This document shows positions 1 to 8,692 of a DNA stretch of 64,000 bases, one piece after another. Below the pieces are notes generated by a model. The model had not been told where the DNA came from. It searched no databases and saw only the letters and a list, made by a program, of their open reading frames with translations. Position numbers and translations under genes: made by a program. The stretch covers positions 620,001 to 684,000 of the forward strand of contig NZ_LQZA01000001.1 in assembly GCF_001581925.1 (NCBI RefSeq), written 5' to 3'. The stretch comes from Ferrovum sp. PN-J185. GTDB taxonomy: Bacteria; Pseudomonadota; Gammaproteobacteria; Burkholderiales; Ferrovaceae. The first letter of the stretch is position 1. Each line of letters begins with the position of its first letter.

Positions 1-1
1 T

Positions 2-1663
2 AAACCACTTTTATCTGTTCAACATCTGTCTGTTTTTTTTAGGCAAGGCGATACATCAAAACAAGTATTAAATGATATTTCATTTGATATTCAAAAAGGC
101 CAAACACTAGCCTTAGTTGGTGAATCCGGTAGTGGTAAATCGGTTACGGCATTAGCCATTATGGGTTTGTTACCGCCAGACTTGGCAGTAATTGAACAAC
201 ACAGTGTTATCAATTGGTACGATCACAATCTACTTCATTTGAATCGCCAACAGCATCGTCGTTTACGTGGTAAAGAGATAGGTATGATATTTCAAGATCC
301 CATGTCATCGTTGAACCCTGTGATGACGGTGGGTGAACAGTTGGTGGAAGGAATTACGCTACACTTGAGTATGGGCTATAGAGAGGCACGCGCTCGTGCT
401 CTTGAGTTGTTGTCTGAGGTGGGTATTCCAGAACCCAATAGACGTTTTGATGCTTATCCCCATGAACTCTCTGGTGGTCAACAACAGCGGATCATGATTG
501 CCATAGCAATATGTGGTGAGCCACAGTTGTTAATTGCAGATGAGCCAACAACCGCTTTGGATGTCACTATACAAAGACAAATATTGGAATTAATAAAGCG
601 TCTAACGCGCGAGCGACATATGGCTGTGTTATTTATTACGCACGACCTTGCTCTAGTAGGTGAATTTGCTGATCAGGTGGTTGTTATGCGCCATGGTAGT
701 GTACGTGAACTAGGAAGTACTCATTCTATTTTTAAAGAAGCTCATGATCCTTATACCAGAGCGTTACTTCTCTGCCGTCCCTCTTTAGAGCATCGGCCGT
801 TACATTTACCGGTAGTTGAGGAATTACTCAACCATCCTGAGCAGATGATGGAACATCCTCAAGACAGGGAGCGTGGCATCAATGCCTTGGATCAGGTGTT
901 AATGAATGTGAAAAAAGTGTCAAAACGTTTTCCACTTAGCCAGGGATTGTTTTCTCGTACCTATTTTGATGCAGTAAAGGAGGTGTCTTGTACTATTTAT
1001 CGAGGAAAAACTTTAGGTATTGTTGGTGAGTCAGGTTCAGGTAAAACGACTTTAGGTTTAATGTTGGCGGGTATTATTCCCATGACACAGGGACATATTG
1101 ATTACCACCAAGATCTTCAATCTGTGATTGGTACAGCACAACTCATTCAGATTATCTTTCAAAATCCTTATGCATCCTTAAACCCTCGTTTCACCATATT
1201 TCAGATTTTAGAAGAACCATTAATACTGCATTTTCCCAATATGAATAGGCAACAGAGAAGAGCAGAGGTTGAGTGTTTAGTAGGATTAGTGGGGCTCAGT
1301 CCAGCAATGCTTGCGCGTTACCCTCATGAGTTTTCAGGAGGGCAGCGTCAGCGTATTGCCATTGCCCGTTGTCTTGCATTGAAACCACATATTCTAGTTT
1401 GTGATGAATCTGTCTCTGCCCTAGATGTATCAGTACAAGCTCAGGTATTAAATCTTCTTCAAGATTTACAAGATCAGTTACAAATTAGTTTGATTTTCAT
1501 TTCTCATGACTTATCAGTGGTACGTTATATGTCAGATGAAATCATGGTAATGCATCAAGGACAAGTTGTTGAAATAGGACAGAGTGATCAGCTTATTCAA
1601 TCGCCCCAAATGCCCTATACCCAAAATCTGATTTCAGCAATTCCTAAGGGTTACTTGCTTTAG
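2..1663 (+). CDS. yejF: Peptide ABC transporter, fused dual ATPase (YejF/DppDF-like), 5' end cut by window
   Basis: The frame is open from the left edge, so the first codons lie outside the window; 553 residues are visible and few are probably missing. It carries two complete ABC ATPase modules in one chain: a first Walker A (GESGSGKS, nt 119-142) with signature SGGQQQR and Walker B LLIADEP, then a second Walker A (GESGSGKT, about nt 1024) with FSGGQRQR and ILVCDES. This double layout and length match YejF, the ATPase of the YejABEF oligopeptide/microcin C importer, or a fused DppD-DppF. It would power di/oligopeptide uptake at the inner membrane; the permease and binding-protein genes would be expected to the left. 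The 3' end overlaps the end of the convergent transglycosylase gene by 20 bp. The family is sure; the exact substrate is inferred. Confidence 0.88.
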   Translation, partial: KPLLSVQHLSVFFRQGDTSKQVLNDISFDIQKGQTLALVGESGSGKSVTALAIMGLLPPDLAVIEQHSVINWYDHNLLHLNRQQHRRLRGKEIGMIFQDPMSSLNPVMTVGEQLVEGITLHLSMGYREARARALELLSEVGIPEPNRRFDAYPHELSGGQQQRIMIAIAICGEPQLLIADEPTTALDVTIQRQILELIKRLTRERHMAVLFITHDLALVGEFADQVVVMRHGSVRELGSTHSIFKEAHDPYTRALLLCRPSLEHRPLHLPVVEELLNHPEQMMEHPQDRERGINALDQVLMNVKKVSKRFPLSQGLFSRTYFDAVKEVSCTIYRGKTLGIVGESGSGKTTLGLMLAGIIPMTQGHIDYHQDLQSVIGTAQLIQIIFQNPYASLNPRFTIFQILEEPLILHFPNMNRQQRRAEVECLVGLVGLSPAMLARYPHEFSGGQRQRIAIARCLALKPHILVCDESVSALDVSVQAQVLNLLQDLQDQLQISLIFISHDLSVVRYMSDEIMVMHQGQVVEIGQSDQLIQSPQMPYTQNLISAIPKGYLL

Positions 1664-3233
1664 TGTTTTGTCGGTGATGATGATGTTTGTGCGTGTGACT
1701 GTGATTGTGAGAAGCTTTGCTTGGTAGGGAATGACGAGAAGAGGATTGGGCGTAGTGTTTGGTTGTGGTACTTGTTGAGCCTGTACTCAATTCAACGATT
1801 AACCAATACCCTGGCTTAAGCTTGCTGTTAACTTTAAGGTGATTCCATTGAGCGAGTTGTGCTGCAGTTGTATTGTATTTTTGAGCAAGACTTTCAAGAC
1901 TGTCATGTTTTTGAATTTTGACCTTTACAGGTTTTTTATTCATGGAAGGGGAGGGTATCGCCCCTTCAGGCTTGCCGTTGTCCTCTGAACTCTGATCATC
2001 AGCCCCGCTATCATCAGGCACTAAAACGGTTCCTCCGCCAGCAACTTTTTTATTATTGGCAATACCATTTACCTGTTTCAATTCCTCTGGTGATATGCCA
2101 AAGCGATTTGCCACCTGTTCGAGAGATTCGCCACGTTTTAAGTGTTCTGTTTTCCAGGTTTGTAACTTGACTTGAGGGTCTTCTAATTTAGCAACAAAAC
2201 TATCCGCCATAGCCGCTGGGACTAAAATATTTTGCTCATGATTAAAGTTCAGAGTAATAATTGAGTGATTGAAAGCGGGGTTGAGCATGATAAAGTCAGA
2301 TAAACTCATCCCAGCAAACTGCGCAGCCAGTTTAGTATCAATTCTTTTTTTAGTTGTTACCACTGCAAAATAAGGTTCATTAGGGATGGAGTCAAGTGTT
2401 AAACCGTAGCGTTTGGGATCTAATACGATGGCTTTAGCAGCCAATAGTTTGGGTACATAATTTCTAGTTTCGTCAGGTAAGTTAAGACTTAAGTAGTCTG
2501 TCGGTAAATTACGTGCTCGATTATAAGCGATCTCTCGACGAACCTTACCCTCGCCACAGTTATATCCTGCTAAAGCCAATTCCCATGAGCCAAACTCATC
2601 ATGTAGACGTTGGATATAGTCCAAGGCACTATTAGTGGCAGCAACCACATCACGACGTCCGTCATACCACCAACTCTGTTCCATACCATAATGGCGCCCT
2701 GTGGCTGGAATGAATTGCCAAATACCAGAAGCCTGACTAATTGATAAAGCATGCGGATTAAACGCACTTTCTACAATAGGTAATAAAGCGATTTCTGTCG
2801 GCATCTTTCTTCGTTGTACTTCTTCAACGATAAAGAATAGGTATTTTCGACTACGGTCCACGGTACGCTCAACATAATCAGGACGTGCCGCATACCAATC
2901 AATTTGTCTTTGTATACGTTTGGCATCGTTTAATTCTGGCATGGCAAAGCCTGCGCGAATGCGATCCCATAAATCATCTGATGTGGTATCTATATTTAAT
3001 GGTTGAGCAATAACAGTTGATGGGTTATCAATATTCTCTGAATTAATATTGATTGTATCGGTTGTCGTCGGCGTTGACTTTTCCTTCTTAACGCTAGCAA
3101 TGGCATCAGGGACAGATATAAGGGCGCCTCCTTCCTCATTAACAGGTATGGGTTCATTAGCGGCTTGAGCAATGCTAAGCCACAACAATAAACCAGTACA
3201 TAACCCGACATGAACGAGAGGAGACTTTACCAT
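1644..3233 (-). CDS. mltD: Membrane-bound lytic murein transglycosylase D with LysM repeats
   Basis: 529 residues. An N-terminal signal peptide (about residues 1-24, ending AQA) lacks a clear lipobox, unlike the E. coli lipoprotein MltD. An SLT lysozyme-like domain follows, with the catalytic glutamate in PIVESAFNPHA and the typical QASGIWQFIPATGRHYG and AGYNCGEGKV motifs. Two LysM peptidoglycan-binding repeats then occur: KRGESLEQVANRFGISPEEL and HDSLESLAQKYNTTAAQLAQ. It cleaves glycan strands to 1,6-anhydro-muropeptides in the periplasm. The C-terminus (residues 507-529) is a histidine-rich tail with eight histidines, not part of the usual family architecture as I know it. It is convergent with the ABC ATPase gene and divergent from the entericidin-like gene. 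Confidence 0.92.
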   Translation of the reverse strand: MVKSPLVHVGLCTGLLLWLSIAQAANEPIPVNEEGGALISVPDAIASVKKEKSTPTTTDTININSENIDNPSTVIAQPLNIDTTSDDLWDRIRAGFAMPELNDAKRIQRQIDWYAARPDYVERTVDRSRKYLFFIVEEVQRRKMPTEIALLPIVESAFNPHALSISQASGIWQFIPATGRHYGMEQSWWYDGRRDVVAATNSALDYIQRLHDEFGSWELALAGYNCGEGKVRREIAYNRARNLPTDYLSLNLPDETRNYVPKLLAAKAIVLDPKRYGLTLDSIPNEPYFAVVTTKKRIDTKLAAQFAGMSLSDFIMLNPAFNHSIITLNFNHEQNILVPAAMADSFVAKLEDPQVKLQTWKTEHLKRGESLEQVANRFGISPEELKQVNGIANNKKVAGGGTVLVPDDSGADDQSSEDNGKPEGAIPSPSMNKKPVKVKIQKHDSLESLAQKYNTTAAQLAQWNHLKVNSKLKPGYWLIVELSTGSTSTTTKHYAQSSSRHSLPSKASHNHSHTHKHHHHRQNTKASNP

Positions 3234-3266
3234 GCGTTACTCACTACCTAAACAAGTGATACTATC

Positions 3267-3294
3267 TTGATGTGGATACTAAGGTCAATATAAG
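3267..3294 (+). promoter_or_regulatory. Candidate sigma-70 promoter of the entericidin-like gene
   Basis: A -35 box TTGATG (3267-3272), a 16-nt spacer and a -10 box TATAAG (3289-3294) lie 25 nt before the start codon at 3320. The spacing and match quality are good, but the call is by eye only. Confidence 0.5.
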
Positions 3295-3319
3295 CTTTTT
3301 TAGAAGAAAGAGGTGGAAA

Positions 3320-3445
3320 ATGATTGTTAAGAGGATAATTTTACTGGTTCTGTGCGCAAGTGTATTAAGTGCTTGTAATACGGTGGAAGGATTAGGTAAG
3401 GATATTGAGAAATCAGCTGATTGGACGCGTAATCATATGCCTTGA
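3320..3445 (+). CDS. Entericidin A/B-family small lipoprotein
   Basis: A 41-codon gene read directly from the sequence. The protein has a basic start (MIVKRI), a hydrophobic stretch, a lipobox LSAC, and then NTVEGLGKDIEKSADW. That last part is the hallmark of the entericidin family: mature Cys-Asn-Thr followed by G-x-G-K-D-I-E-K. A purine-rich ribosome site (AGAGGTGG) precedes the ATG. Entericidins are cell-envelope lipoproteins described as an antidote/bacteriolysis pair in enterics. In beta-proteobacteria usually a single copy is found and its role is unclear. Only one copy is present here, with no partner alongside. It has its own promoter candidate and a terminator downstream (3566-3599). 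Confidence 0.85.
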   Translation: MIVKRIILLVLCASVLSACNTVEGLGKDIEKSADWTRNHMP

Positions 3446-3565
3446 GCAAATCAACATAGTGTGCTCACTTTTTTAAAATAACACTACGCTGCAAGAGTAA
3501 ATAGCCAGATAATTAAAAATAGAAATAAACAGGCTGTTAAGACAAGCAATATAAATTACATTTTA

Positions 3566-3599
3566 TTCCCGGCAGTTTAAGCCGGGAACAGAGTTTTTT
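3566..3599 (+). terminator. Rho-independent terminator
   Basis: A perfect 8-bp stem TTCCCGGC / GCCGGGAA (3566-3573 and 3581-3588) has a 7-nt loop and is followed by a T-rich tract (3594-3599). The T tract is on the plus strand, so it ends the entericidin-like transcript, about 120 nt after its stop. It may also help stop the convergent aldo/keto reductase message, though that side lacks a good U run. Confidence 0.75.
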
Positions 3600-3612
3600 A
3601 GTTAAAAACATA

Positions 3613-4599
3613 CTAACGATTAAGAGCGAGCATTTGTGGTGCAGCATATCTATCCCCCACAGCAGCACCTTGAGGGATATGTTGATTAATAAAGTCTAAT
3701 TCTTGTGCGCTTAATTGTACTTTACTAGCACCTATATTATCCTCTAAGTGATTAATGCTCTTTGAACCTGGAATAGGGATAATATCTTCACCTTGTGCCA
3801 TCACCCAACTGATAGCAAGCTGTGCAGGAGAACACCCTTTTTGTTTTGCCATATTTTCGATAACCCGCACAAGATCCAGATTTTTATTAAAGTTATCTGC
3901 TTGAAAACGGGGTGAACGACGGCGATAATCATCCTCATCCAAATCATTTAACGATTTAAATTGGCCGGTTAAAAACCCTCGTCCAAGAGGACTGTAAGCA
4001 ACGTAACCAATACCTAACTCGCGGATTGTAGGAAGGATATCATCCTCCGCATCACGGCTCCATAGCGAGTACTCAGTCTGTAGCGCGCTGATTGGATGAA
4101 CATGATGTGCCCGACGAATGGTATGGGCTCCCGCTTCTGATAGTCCTAAGTAACGTACTTTGCCTGCCTTGACCAGATCAGCCATCGCTCCCACAGTTTC
4201 TTCTATAGGTACATTGGGATCAACGCGGTGCTGATAATATAAATCAATGGTCTCTATTCCTAAGCGTTTTAGTGAGGCATCACAACATTGTCTAACATAT
4301 TCCGGGTCACCACGCACCCCCAAAAACTCACCATTAGGCCCCCTGACATTAGCAAATTTAGTTGCGATAATAAACTGATCTCGTTTACCACGAATGGCTT
4401 TACCAACCAATTCTTCATTGATAAATGGACCATACATATCAGCTGTATCAAGAAAATTGACACCTAAATCGAGAGCACGGTGGATCGTGGCAATAGATTG
4501 GTCATCATTTTTCTTACCATAAAACTCAGACATCCCCATACAACCCAATCCGATTTCACTTACTTGTAAACCCTGTTTACCAAGAGGTTTGATTTTCAT
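3613..4599 (-). CDS. Aldo/keto reductase
   Basis: 328 residues from the chosen start. This ATG ([20 protein letters not shown]) fits the family N-terminus and has GGGG upstream; a farther start at 4626 would add nine unconserved residues. The catalytic tetrad is visible: Asp51 and Tyr56 in FLDTADMYG, Lys81 in IIATKF, and His124 in YYQHRVD. The C-terminal cofactor loop has the NADPH-binding look ([14 protein letters not shown]). It is a cytosolic NADPH-dependent oxidoreductase of the YajO/pyridoxal-reductase-like group. The natural substrate cannot be told from sequence. It ends in front of a terminator and stands alone. Confidence 0.9.
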   Translation of the reverse strand: MKIKPLGKQGLQVSEIGLGCMGMSEFYGKKNDDQSIATIHRALDLGVNFLDTADMYGPFINEELVGKAIRGKRDQFIIATKFANVRGPNGEFLGVRGDPEYVRQCCDASLKRLGIETIDLYYQHRVDPNVPIEETVGAMADLVKAGKVRYLGLSEAGAHTIRRAHHVHPISALQTEYSLWSRDAEDDILPTIRELGIGYVAYSPLGRGFLTGQFKSLNDLDEDDYRRRSPRFQADNFNKNLDLVRVIENMAKQKGCSPAQLAISWVMAQGEDIIPIPGSKSINHLEDNIGASKVQLSAQELDFINQHIPQGAAVGDRYAAPQMLALNR

Positions 4600-4651
4600 A
4601 GCGACCCCACTAATTAGTTTGAACACAAACTATATATTAAGTGACTTTATT

Positions 4652-5455
4652 TCAATAGTGAAGGGGGGAAGGGTAGATATTTTTCCAAGCCCTTAAAAAG
4701 GTAAATAACGCTAAAGGAGTACAGTCAATATGGTTAAAACGTTGCTTGAGAGTGTGTTGAAGGCTCTCTTGATCTGTACGTAAAAAAGGGTTAATGAGTA
4801 ATTCTTGACTCAAGCGTGTCGGAATAGTGGAGTGATTATTAACGCGAAGCTCAGCCACTTGTTTGGCATAGTTATGCAGTAGTAAGTTGTTAGGTTCCAC
4901 ATCCAGGGCAAACTGAAGGTTATTTTGGGTGTACTCATGAGCACAATAAATTTCCGTCTCTAGAGGTAATTGCTTTATGGTATTTAACGCTTGAAAGAGA
5001 TCAGTGGGACTGCCTTCAAAAATTCTGCCACATCCAGCACTAAATAGCGTATCGCCACAAAAAAGCATTCCCGGTGCATAGTAGCCTATATGTCCTCGGG
5101 TATGGCCTGCAAAATCGAGAATTGTAAAATCAAGATCTAATTGCGGTATATGAATCGTATCTCGAGGATGCACTGAAACACTCACTCCCTTAATATGTTC
5201 TTTCTCTGGCCCATACACCGTAGGGGAAAAGTATTGCGATAAGTCGTTAATGCCACCGGTATGGTCACCATGATGGTGAGTAATAAGAATAGTACTTAAT
5301 GTAAGGTGTTGGCGTGCTAAATAGTCAAGTACCGGTTGGGCCTCACCAGGATCAACCACTAGCGCATACTCACCATTATCGATTGCCCAAATGTAATTAT
5401 CCTGAAATGCAGCAATGCCGTGAATGCGAATAGGAGAGTTTATGTTTGTTGCCAT
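4652..5455 (-). CDS. gloB: Hydroxyacylglutathione hydrolase (glyoxalase II)
   Basis: 267 residues from ATG 5455 (MATNINSPIRIHGIAAFQDN); a frame-open extension to 5500 would run over the start of the divergent gene and is not conserved. The metallo-beta-lactamase fold is shown by THHHGDHTGG (residues 59-68), the GHTRGH motif, FCGDTLFSAGCGR and the C-terminal region typical of glyoxalase II. It hydrolyses S-lactoylglutathione to D-lactate and glutathione, completing methylglyoxal detoxification in the cytosol. It is divergent from the yafS-like gene with only about 30 bp between starts, so the two promoters must overlap or lie inside the genes. Confidence 0.93.
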   Translation of the reverse strand: MATNINSPIRIHGIAAFQDNYIWAIDNGEYALVVDPGEAQPVLDYLARQHLTLSTILITHHHGDHTGGINDLSQYFSPTVYGPEKEHIKGVSVSVHPRDTIHIPQLDLDFTILDFAGHTRGHIGYYAPGMLFCGDTLFSAGCGRIFEGSPTDLFQALNTIKQLPLETEIYCAHEYTQNNLQFALDVEPNNLLLHNYAKQVAELRVNNHSTIPTRLSQELLINPFLRTDQESLQHTLKQRFNHIDCTPLALFTFLRAWKNIYPSPLHY

Positions 5456-5485
5456 TATCGAGTGATTTTCCGTTAAAATAAAGCC

Positions 5486-6253
5486 ATGAATACAGAGCAC
5501 ATGATTCCTTGGTTAGATTCTACCCTAGGACAATATATTCTAAACCAAGAACAGCTCATCTTAGATGAGGCTGTGGCCAATATTTTTGGTTTTCATGCAC
5601 TGCAACTATGCTTACCAGGGCTTGATGCATTACGTGCTAATCGCATTCCAAATCGTATTCGTATTGGTACGTCTAAACAGTGTCAATTACAAGCTGATCC
5701 ACTGTTTTTACCTATAGCGAGCCAAAGTGTTGATCTCGTGGTACTCCCACACCAATTGGAATTTTCGCAATATCCCCATGCCTTGTTACGTGAAATTGAC
5801 CGTATTGTGGTACCTGAGGGACGCATCATTATTACCGGCTTTAATCCCTTAAGCTTATGGGGTGTAAGACAGTTCTTCTCTTGGCATCCCAAGACTTTTC
5901 CTTGGAGTGGTGATTTTATTTCATTAAATCGTATTAAGGATTGGTTATCGTTATTAGGATTTGAATTAAATGCGGGAAGATTCTTCGCTTATGCGCCACC
6001 TTTTCGTAGTGAACAATTACGACAACGTTTTCGTTTTATGGAGTTAGCAGGTGATCGCTGGTGGGGAGTTGGTGGAGGGGTATATTTTCTGGAAGCAATA
6101 AAACGGGTACAGGGAGTACGTTTAATTACACCACGTTGGCAGTCTAGTGTTAAAGAAAAAGTATTGGTTCCTGCGGTACAATCTGCGTCAAGTCATCAGG
6201 AAATGTCCTCTAAGGTTATTCCACTCTTTCCCAAGCAAAAAATACATAATTAA
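5486..6253 (+). CDS. SAM-dependent methyltransferase-like protein (YafS family)
   Basis: 255 residues, placed between gloB and rnhA exactly as E. coli yafS. The middle of a class I methyltransferase is recognisable: SQSVDLVVLPHQLEFSQYPH, LLREIDRIVVPEGRIIITGF and NPLSLWG. The usual glycine-rich SAM motif I near the N-terminus is replaced by LCLPGLDALRANRIPNR, so cofactor binding is uncertain. The target is unknown for this family. It is followed after 15 nt by rnhA, probably in one transcript. Confidence 0.75.
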   Translation: MNTEHMIPWLDSTLGQYILNQEQLILDEAVANIFGFHALQLCLPGLDALRANRIPNRIRIGTSKQCQLQADPLFLPIASQSVDLVVLPHQLEFSQYPHALLREIDRIVVPEGRIIITGFNPLSLWGVRQFFSWHPKTFPWSGDFISLNRIKDWLSLLGFELNAGRFFAYAPPFRSEQLRQRFRFMELAGDRWWGVGGGVYFLEAIKRVQGVRLITPRWQSSVKEKVLVPAVQSASSHQEMSSKVIPLFPKQKIHN

Positions 6254-6268
6254 GGATAGTAGTACATC

Positions 6269-6706
6269 ATGGATAAAGTCGAGATTTATACCGACGGAGC
6301 CTGTCGTGGCAATCCCGGACCTGGAGGTTGGGGAGCATTATTGACCTATCAGGGTCATGAAAAGGCATTATCTGGCGGAGAAAACCAAACAACCAATAAC
6401 CGTATGGAATTAATGGCAGTGATACAGGCACTGCAAGCCTTACAAAGAGGATGTGATGTGACAATCCATACCGATTCGCAATATGTTAAAAATGGCATGA
6501 CACAATGGATTTTTAATTGGAAAAAAAACGGCTGGAAAACGGCTGATAGAAAACCTGTTAAAAATGCTGACCTATGGCAACAACTTGACCAATTAGTACA
6601 ACAACATACTGTGCAATGGTTGTGGGTTAAAGGTCATTCAGGGCACCCTGGTAACGAAAGAGCTGATCAATTAGCCAATCTTGGTATAGACAGGTTAACA
6701 CAATGA
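6269..6706 (+). CDS. rnhA: Ribonuclease HI
   Basis: 145 residues, the usual length. All four metal-binding carboxylates are present: Asp9 ([18 protein letters not shown]), Glu47 (NNRMELMAV), Asp69 (IHTDSQYV) and Asp133 (GNERADQLA), as is the basic handle around [15 protein letters not shown]. It removes RNA from RNA-DNA hybrids. The stop overlaps the dnaQ start (ATGA), so the two genes are translationally coupled. Confidence 0.97.
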   Translation: MDKVEIYTDGACRGNPGPGGWGALLTYQGHEKALSGGENQTTNNRMELMAVIQALQALQRGCDVTIHTDSQYVKNGMTQWIFNWKKNGWKTADRKPVKNADLWQQLDQLVQQHTVQWLWVKGHSGHPGNERADQLANLGIDRLTQ

Positions 6707-7404
6707 GATATGTGGTTTTAGATACGGAAACAACGGGTCTGGAAACAGCAAAGGGTAACCGTGTGATTGAGATTGGTCTTGTGGAAATTATCAATCGCCA
6801 ATTAACCGGACGCACCTTCCATCAGTACTTGAATCCCGATCGCGATAGTGAGCCTGGTGCCTTAGAAAAACATGGACTAACCACAGAATTTTTAGCGGAT
6901 AAACCTCGCTTTCCGCAAATAGTTGATGAATTTTTAGCGTTTATCGAAGGCTCAACACTGGTTATTCACAATGCGGTTTTTGATATTGGTTTTCTTGATT
7001 ATGAATTACAGAGAGTAAAACAAGAACCACTTAAAACTCATTTTCATCAAGTAATTGATACATTGCTATTAGCTCGAGAAATGCATCCTGGCAAAAGAAA
7101 TACGTTAGATGCATTGTGCGAACGCTATGGCATTGATAATGGGCATCGAACTTATCATGGCGCATTATTAGATGCTAAGTTATTAGGAGATGTCTATCTT
7201 GCTATGACACGAGGGCAAGAAGCGTTGATCATCGATGACCATATGGTTAGCATAGAAGACAATGGATCAGTCACGCGCTCTGATCGTAGTGCATTAAAGG
7301 TAGTTTACGCTAATGTTGATGAATTGGATTTACATCAACAACAATTAAGTAAAATTGATAAAGAAAGTAAAGGCGCCTGTTTATGGGCGAAACTCAATAC
7401 CTAA
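6703..7404 (+). CDS. dnaQ: DNA polymerase III epsilon subunit (3'-5' proofreading exonuclease)
   Basis: 233 residues. The DEDDh exonuclease motifs are clear: Asp7 and Glu9 in [10 protein letters not shown], Asp94 in [14 protein letters not shown], and His152/Asp157 in [13 protein letters not shown]. The C-terminal tail that ties epsilon to the polymerase alpha subunit is present. It overlaps rnhA by 4 bp, as in many beta- and gamma-proteobacteria. The last 24 bp overlap the end of the convergent DUF1841 gene. Confidence 0.96.
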   Translation: MRYVVLDTETTGLETAKGNRVIEIGLVEIINRQLTGRTFHQYLNPDRDSEPGALEKHGLTTEFLADKPRFPQIVDEFLAFIEGSTLVIHNAVFDIGFLDYELQRVKQEPLKTHFHQVIDTLLLAREMHPGKRNTLDALCERYGIDNGHRTYHGALLDAKLLGDVYLAMTRGQEALIIDDHMVSIEDNGSVTRSDRSALKVVYANVDELDLHQQQLSKIDKESKGACLWAKLNT

Positions 7405-7833
7405 TTGCTTAAGACGCTCTTCAATAATCAGTAAATAGTTATGATTGTTGAAGGGCTCTTGATTAACTTGGGCCTGCCAGATCATTTCAGTCAGTGACTC
7501 GAGAAGAATGTGACGTGCCTGATGTTCGTCTTTGAGTGCATAACATAATCTTTCATAGTGACTTTTAATTCCAGGAGGCTGATCAATGGAGAGTTGCTCC
7601 TCGATAGCCAAATGTAAGCCTAGATGTAAAAAAGGATTGGTGACACCTTCCTCACCACGCCAGTCTTTATCAAGATAGCGTTGGGGATTATCTAGCATTG
7701 CGTGATATTCAGGATGGTGTTGTATGATTGTTAATGCAATATCTTCAATAGGTGTCAGAGGAATAGACTGTTGGCTTTTTTTTCTCACATCAAAAAAGAA
7801 TTGTCGTGCTTGATCGCGCGAGACATCAAACAT
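7381..7833 (-). CDS. DUF1841 family protein
   Basis: 150 residues from ATG 7833 (MFDVSRDQARQFFFDV), which matches the family start and has GGGG just upstream; starts at 7845 and 7863 are possible but lie deeper in nth. The family signature is PLTPIEDIALTIIQHHPEYH followed by TNPFLHLGLHLAIEEQLSID and QPPGI. Function is unknown; the family is commonly found beside nth in beta-proteobacteria. It overlaps the nth stop by 8 bp, so coupling is likely. The N- and C-terminal helices look soluble and cytosolic. Confidence 0.85.
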   Translation of the reverse strand: MFDVSRDQARQFFFDVRKKSQQSIPLTPIEDIALTIIQHHPEYHAMLDNPQRYLDKDWRGEEGVTNPFLHLGLHLAIEEQLSIDQPPGIKSHYERLCYALKDEHQARHILLESLTEMIWQAQVNQEPFNNHNYLLIIEERLKQLGIEFRP

Positions 7834-8458
7834 GTTTTGCCCCATAACGACATAAATCAACAATCAAGCATTGTCCACATTTGGGTTTTTGTGCGGTACA
7901 GGTATAACGACCATGTAGAATTAACCAATGATGAGCGTTCATAATAAATTCTTGTGGAATCACTTTTAATAATTTTTTTTCGATTTCAAGAGGAGTTGTC
8001 CCTTTAGCAAGACCGATACGTTGGGATACTCTAAAAATGTGCGTATCCACGGCCATCGTGGGTTGTCCAAAAGCCGTATTGAGAACAACATTAGCTGTTT
8101 TTCTTCCGACCCCAGGAAGTTGTTCTAATTCTTCTCGGGTTTGAGGTACTTTGCCGTTATGCTCTTTAACGAGAAGGTGTGCCGTGGCCATTAAATGTTT
8201 GCCCTTACTTTTATATAGGCCAATAGAAGAAATGGCTTGCATTAGTTTCTCTTCACCTAAATCGAGTAAATCTTGCGGTTTTTTTATAATTTTAAACAAG
8301 GGTGTGGTCGCTCGATTAACTCCCTTGTCTGTGGCTTGTGCAGACAAAATAACGGCCATTAATAATTGAAAATAGTTGCCGTAGAGTAATTCTGTTTTAG
8401 GGTGCGGGTTCGCCTCTCTTAAGCGCGTAAATACATCAATTACAGATTGTTTTTTCAT
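7826..8458 (-). CDS. nth: Endonuclease III (DNA glycosylase/AP lyase)
   Basis: 210 residues. The helix-hairpin-helix LPGVGRKTANVV contains the catalytic Lys120, and VDTHIFRV holds the catalytic Asp138. The C-terminal 4Fe-4S site has the classic spacing C187-x6-C194-x2-C197-x5-C203. It excises oxidised pyrimidines and nicks the abasic site. It follows the ferredoxin gene by 3 nt and is followed by the overlapping DUF1841 gene, in the minus-strand run bpt-pyrD-ferredoxin-nth-DUF1841. Confidence 0.97.
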   Translation of the reverse strand: MKKQSVIDVFTRLREANPHPKTELLYGNYFQLLMAVILSAQATDKGVNRATTPLFKIIKKPQDLLDLGEEKLMQAISSIGLYKSKGKHLMATAHLLVKEHNGKVPQTREELEQLPGVGRKTANVVLNTAFGQPTMAVDTHIFRVSQRIGLAKGTTPLEIEKKLLKVIPQEFIMNAHHWLILHGRYTCTAQKPKCGQCLIVDLCRYGAKHV

Positions 8459-8461
8459 GAT

Positions 8462-8692
8462 TTATAGTGCTTTCATTTCTATACAATCAACCGGGCAGGG
8501 AGCCATGCACTCCTCACAACCAGTGCATAAGGATTGTATGACAGTATGCATATAACGTGAGGCTCCAACAATGGCATTTTCCGGACAAGCTTTTACACAA
8601 CGAAAGCAACCGATACATTCGTCTTCAATAATCCAGGCTGTTTGAATCCGATTTTCTACAGTATGTTTTTTTTCAAGTGAATCGATGCTCAT
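8462..8692 (-). CDS. Short 2[4Fe-4S] ferredoxin, RnfB C-terminal-like
   Basis: 76 residues with two bacterial ferredoxin motifs: C26-x2-C29-x2-C32-x3-C36-P ([12 protein letters not shown]) and C56-x2-C59-x2-C62-x3-C66-P ([12 protein letters not shown]). The second region and the placement just before nth resemble the C-terminal ferredoxin domain of RnfB/RsxB, but the membrane anchor and the N-terminal Fe-S domain of that protein are absent. It is therefore probably a soluble electron carrier; the partner is unknown. Its ATGA overlap with the pyrD stop indicates co-translation. No other rnf gene is in the window. Confidence 0.85.
   Translation of the reverse strand: MSIDSLEKKHTVENRIQTAWIIEDECIGCFRCVKACPENAIVGASRYMHTVIQSLCTGCEECMAPCPVDCIEMKAL

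Noticed and set aside
3234-3319. A second entericidin (antidote) gene near the first
   Set aside because: No second lipobox frame is present between mltD and 3320, or downstream to 3612.
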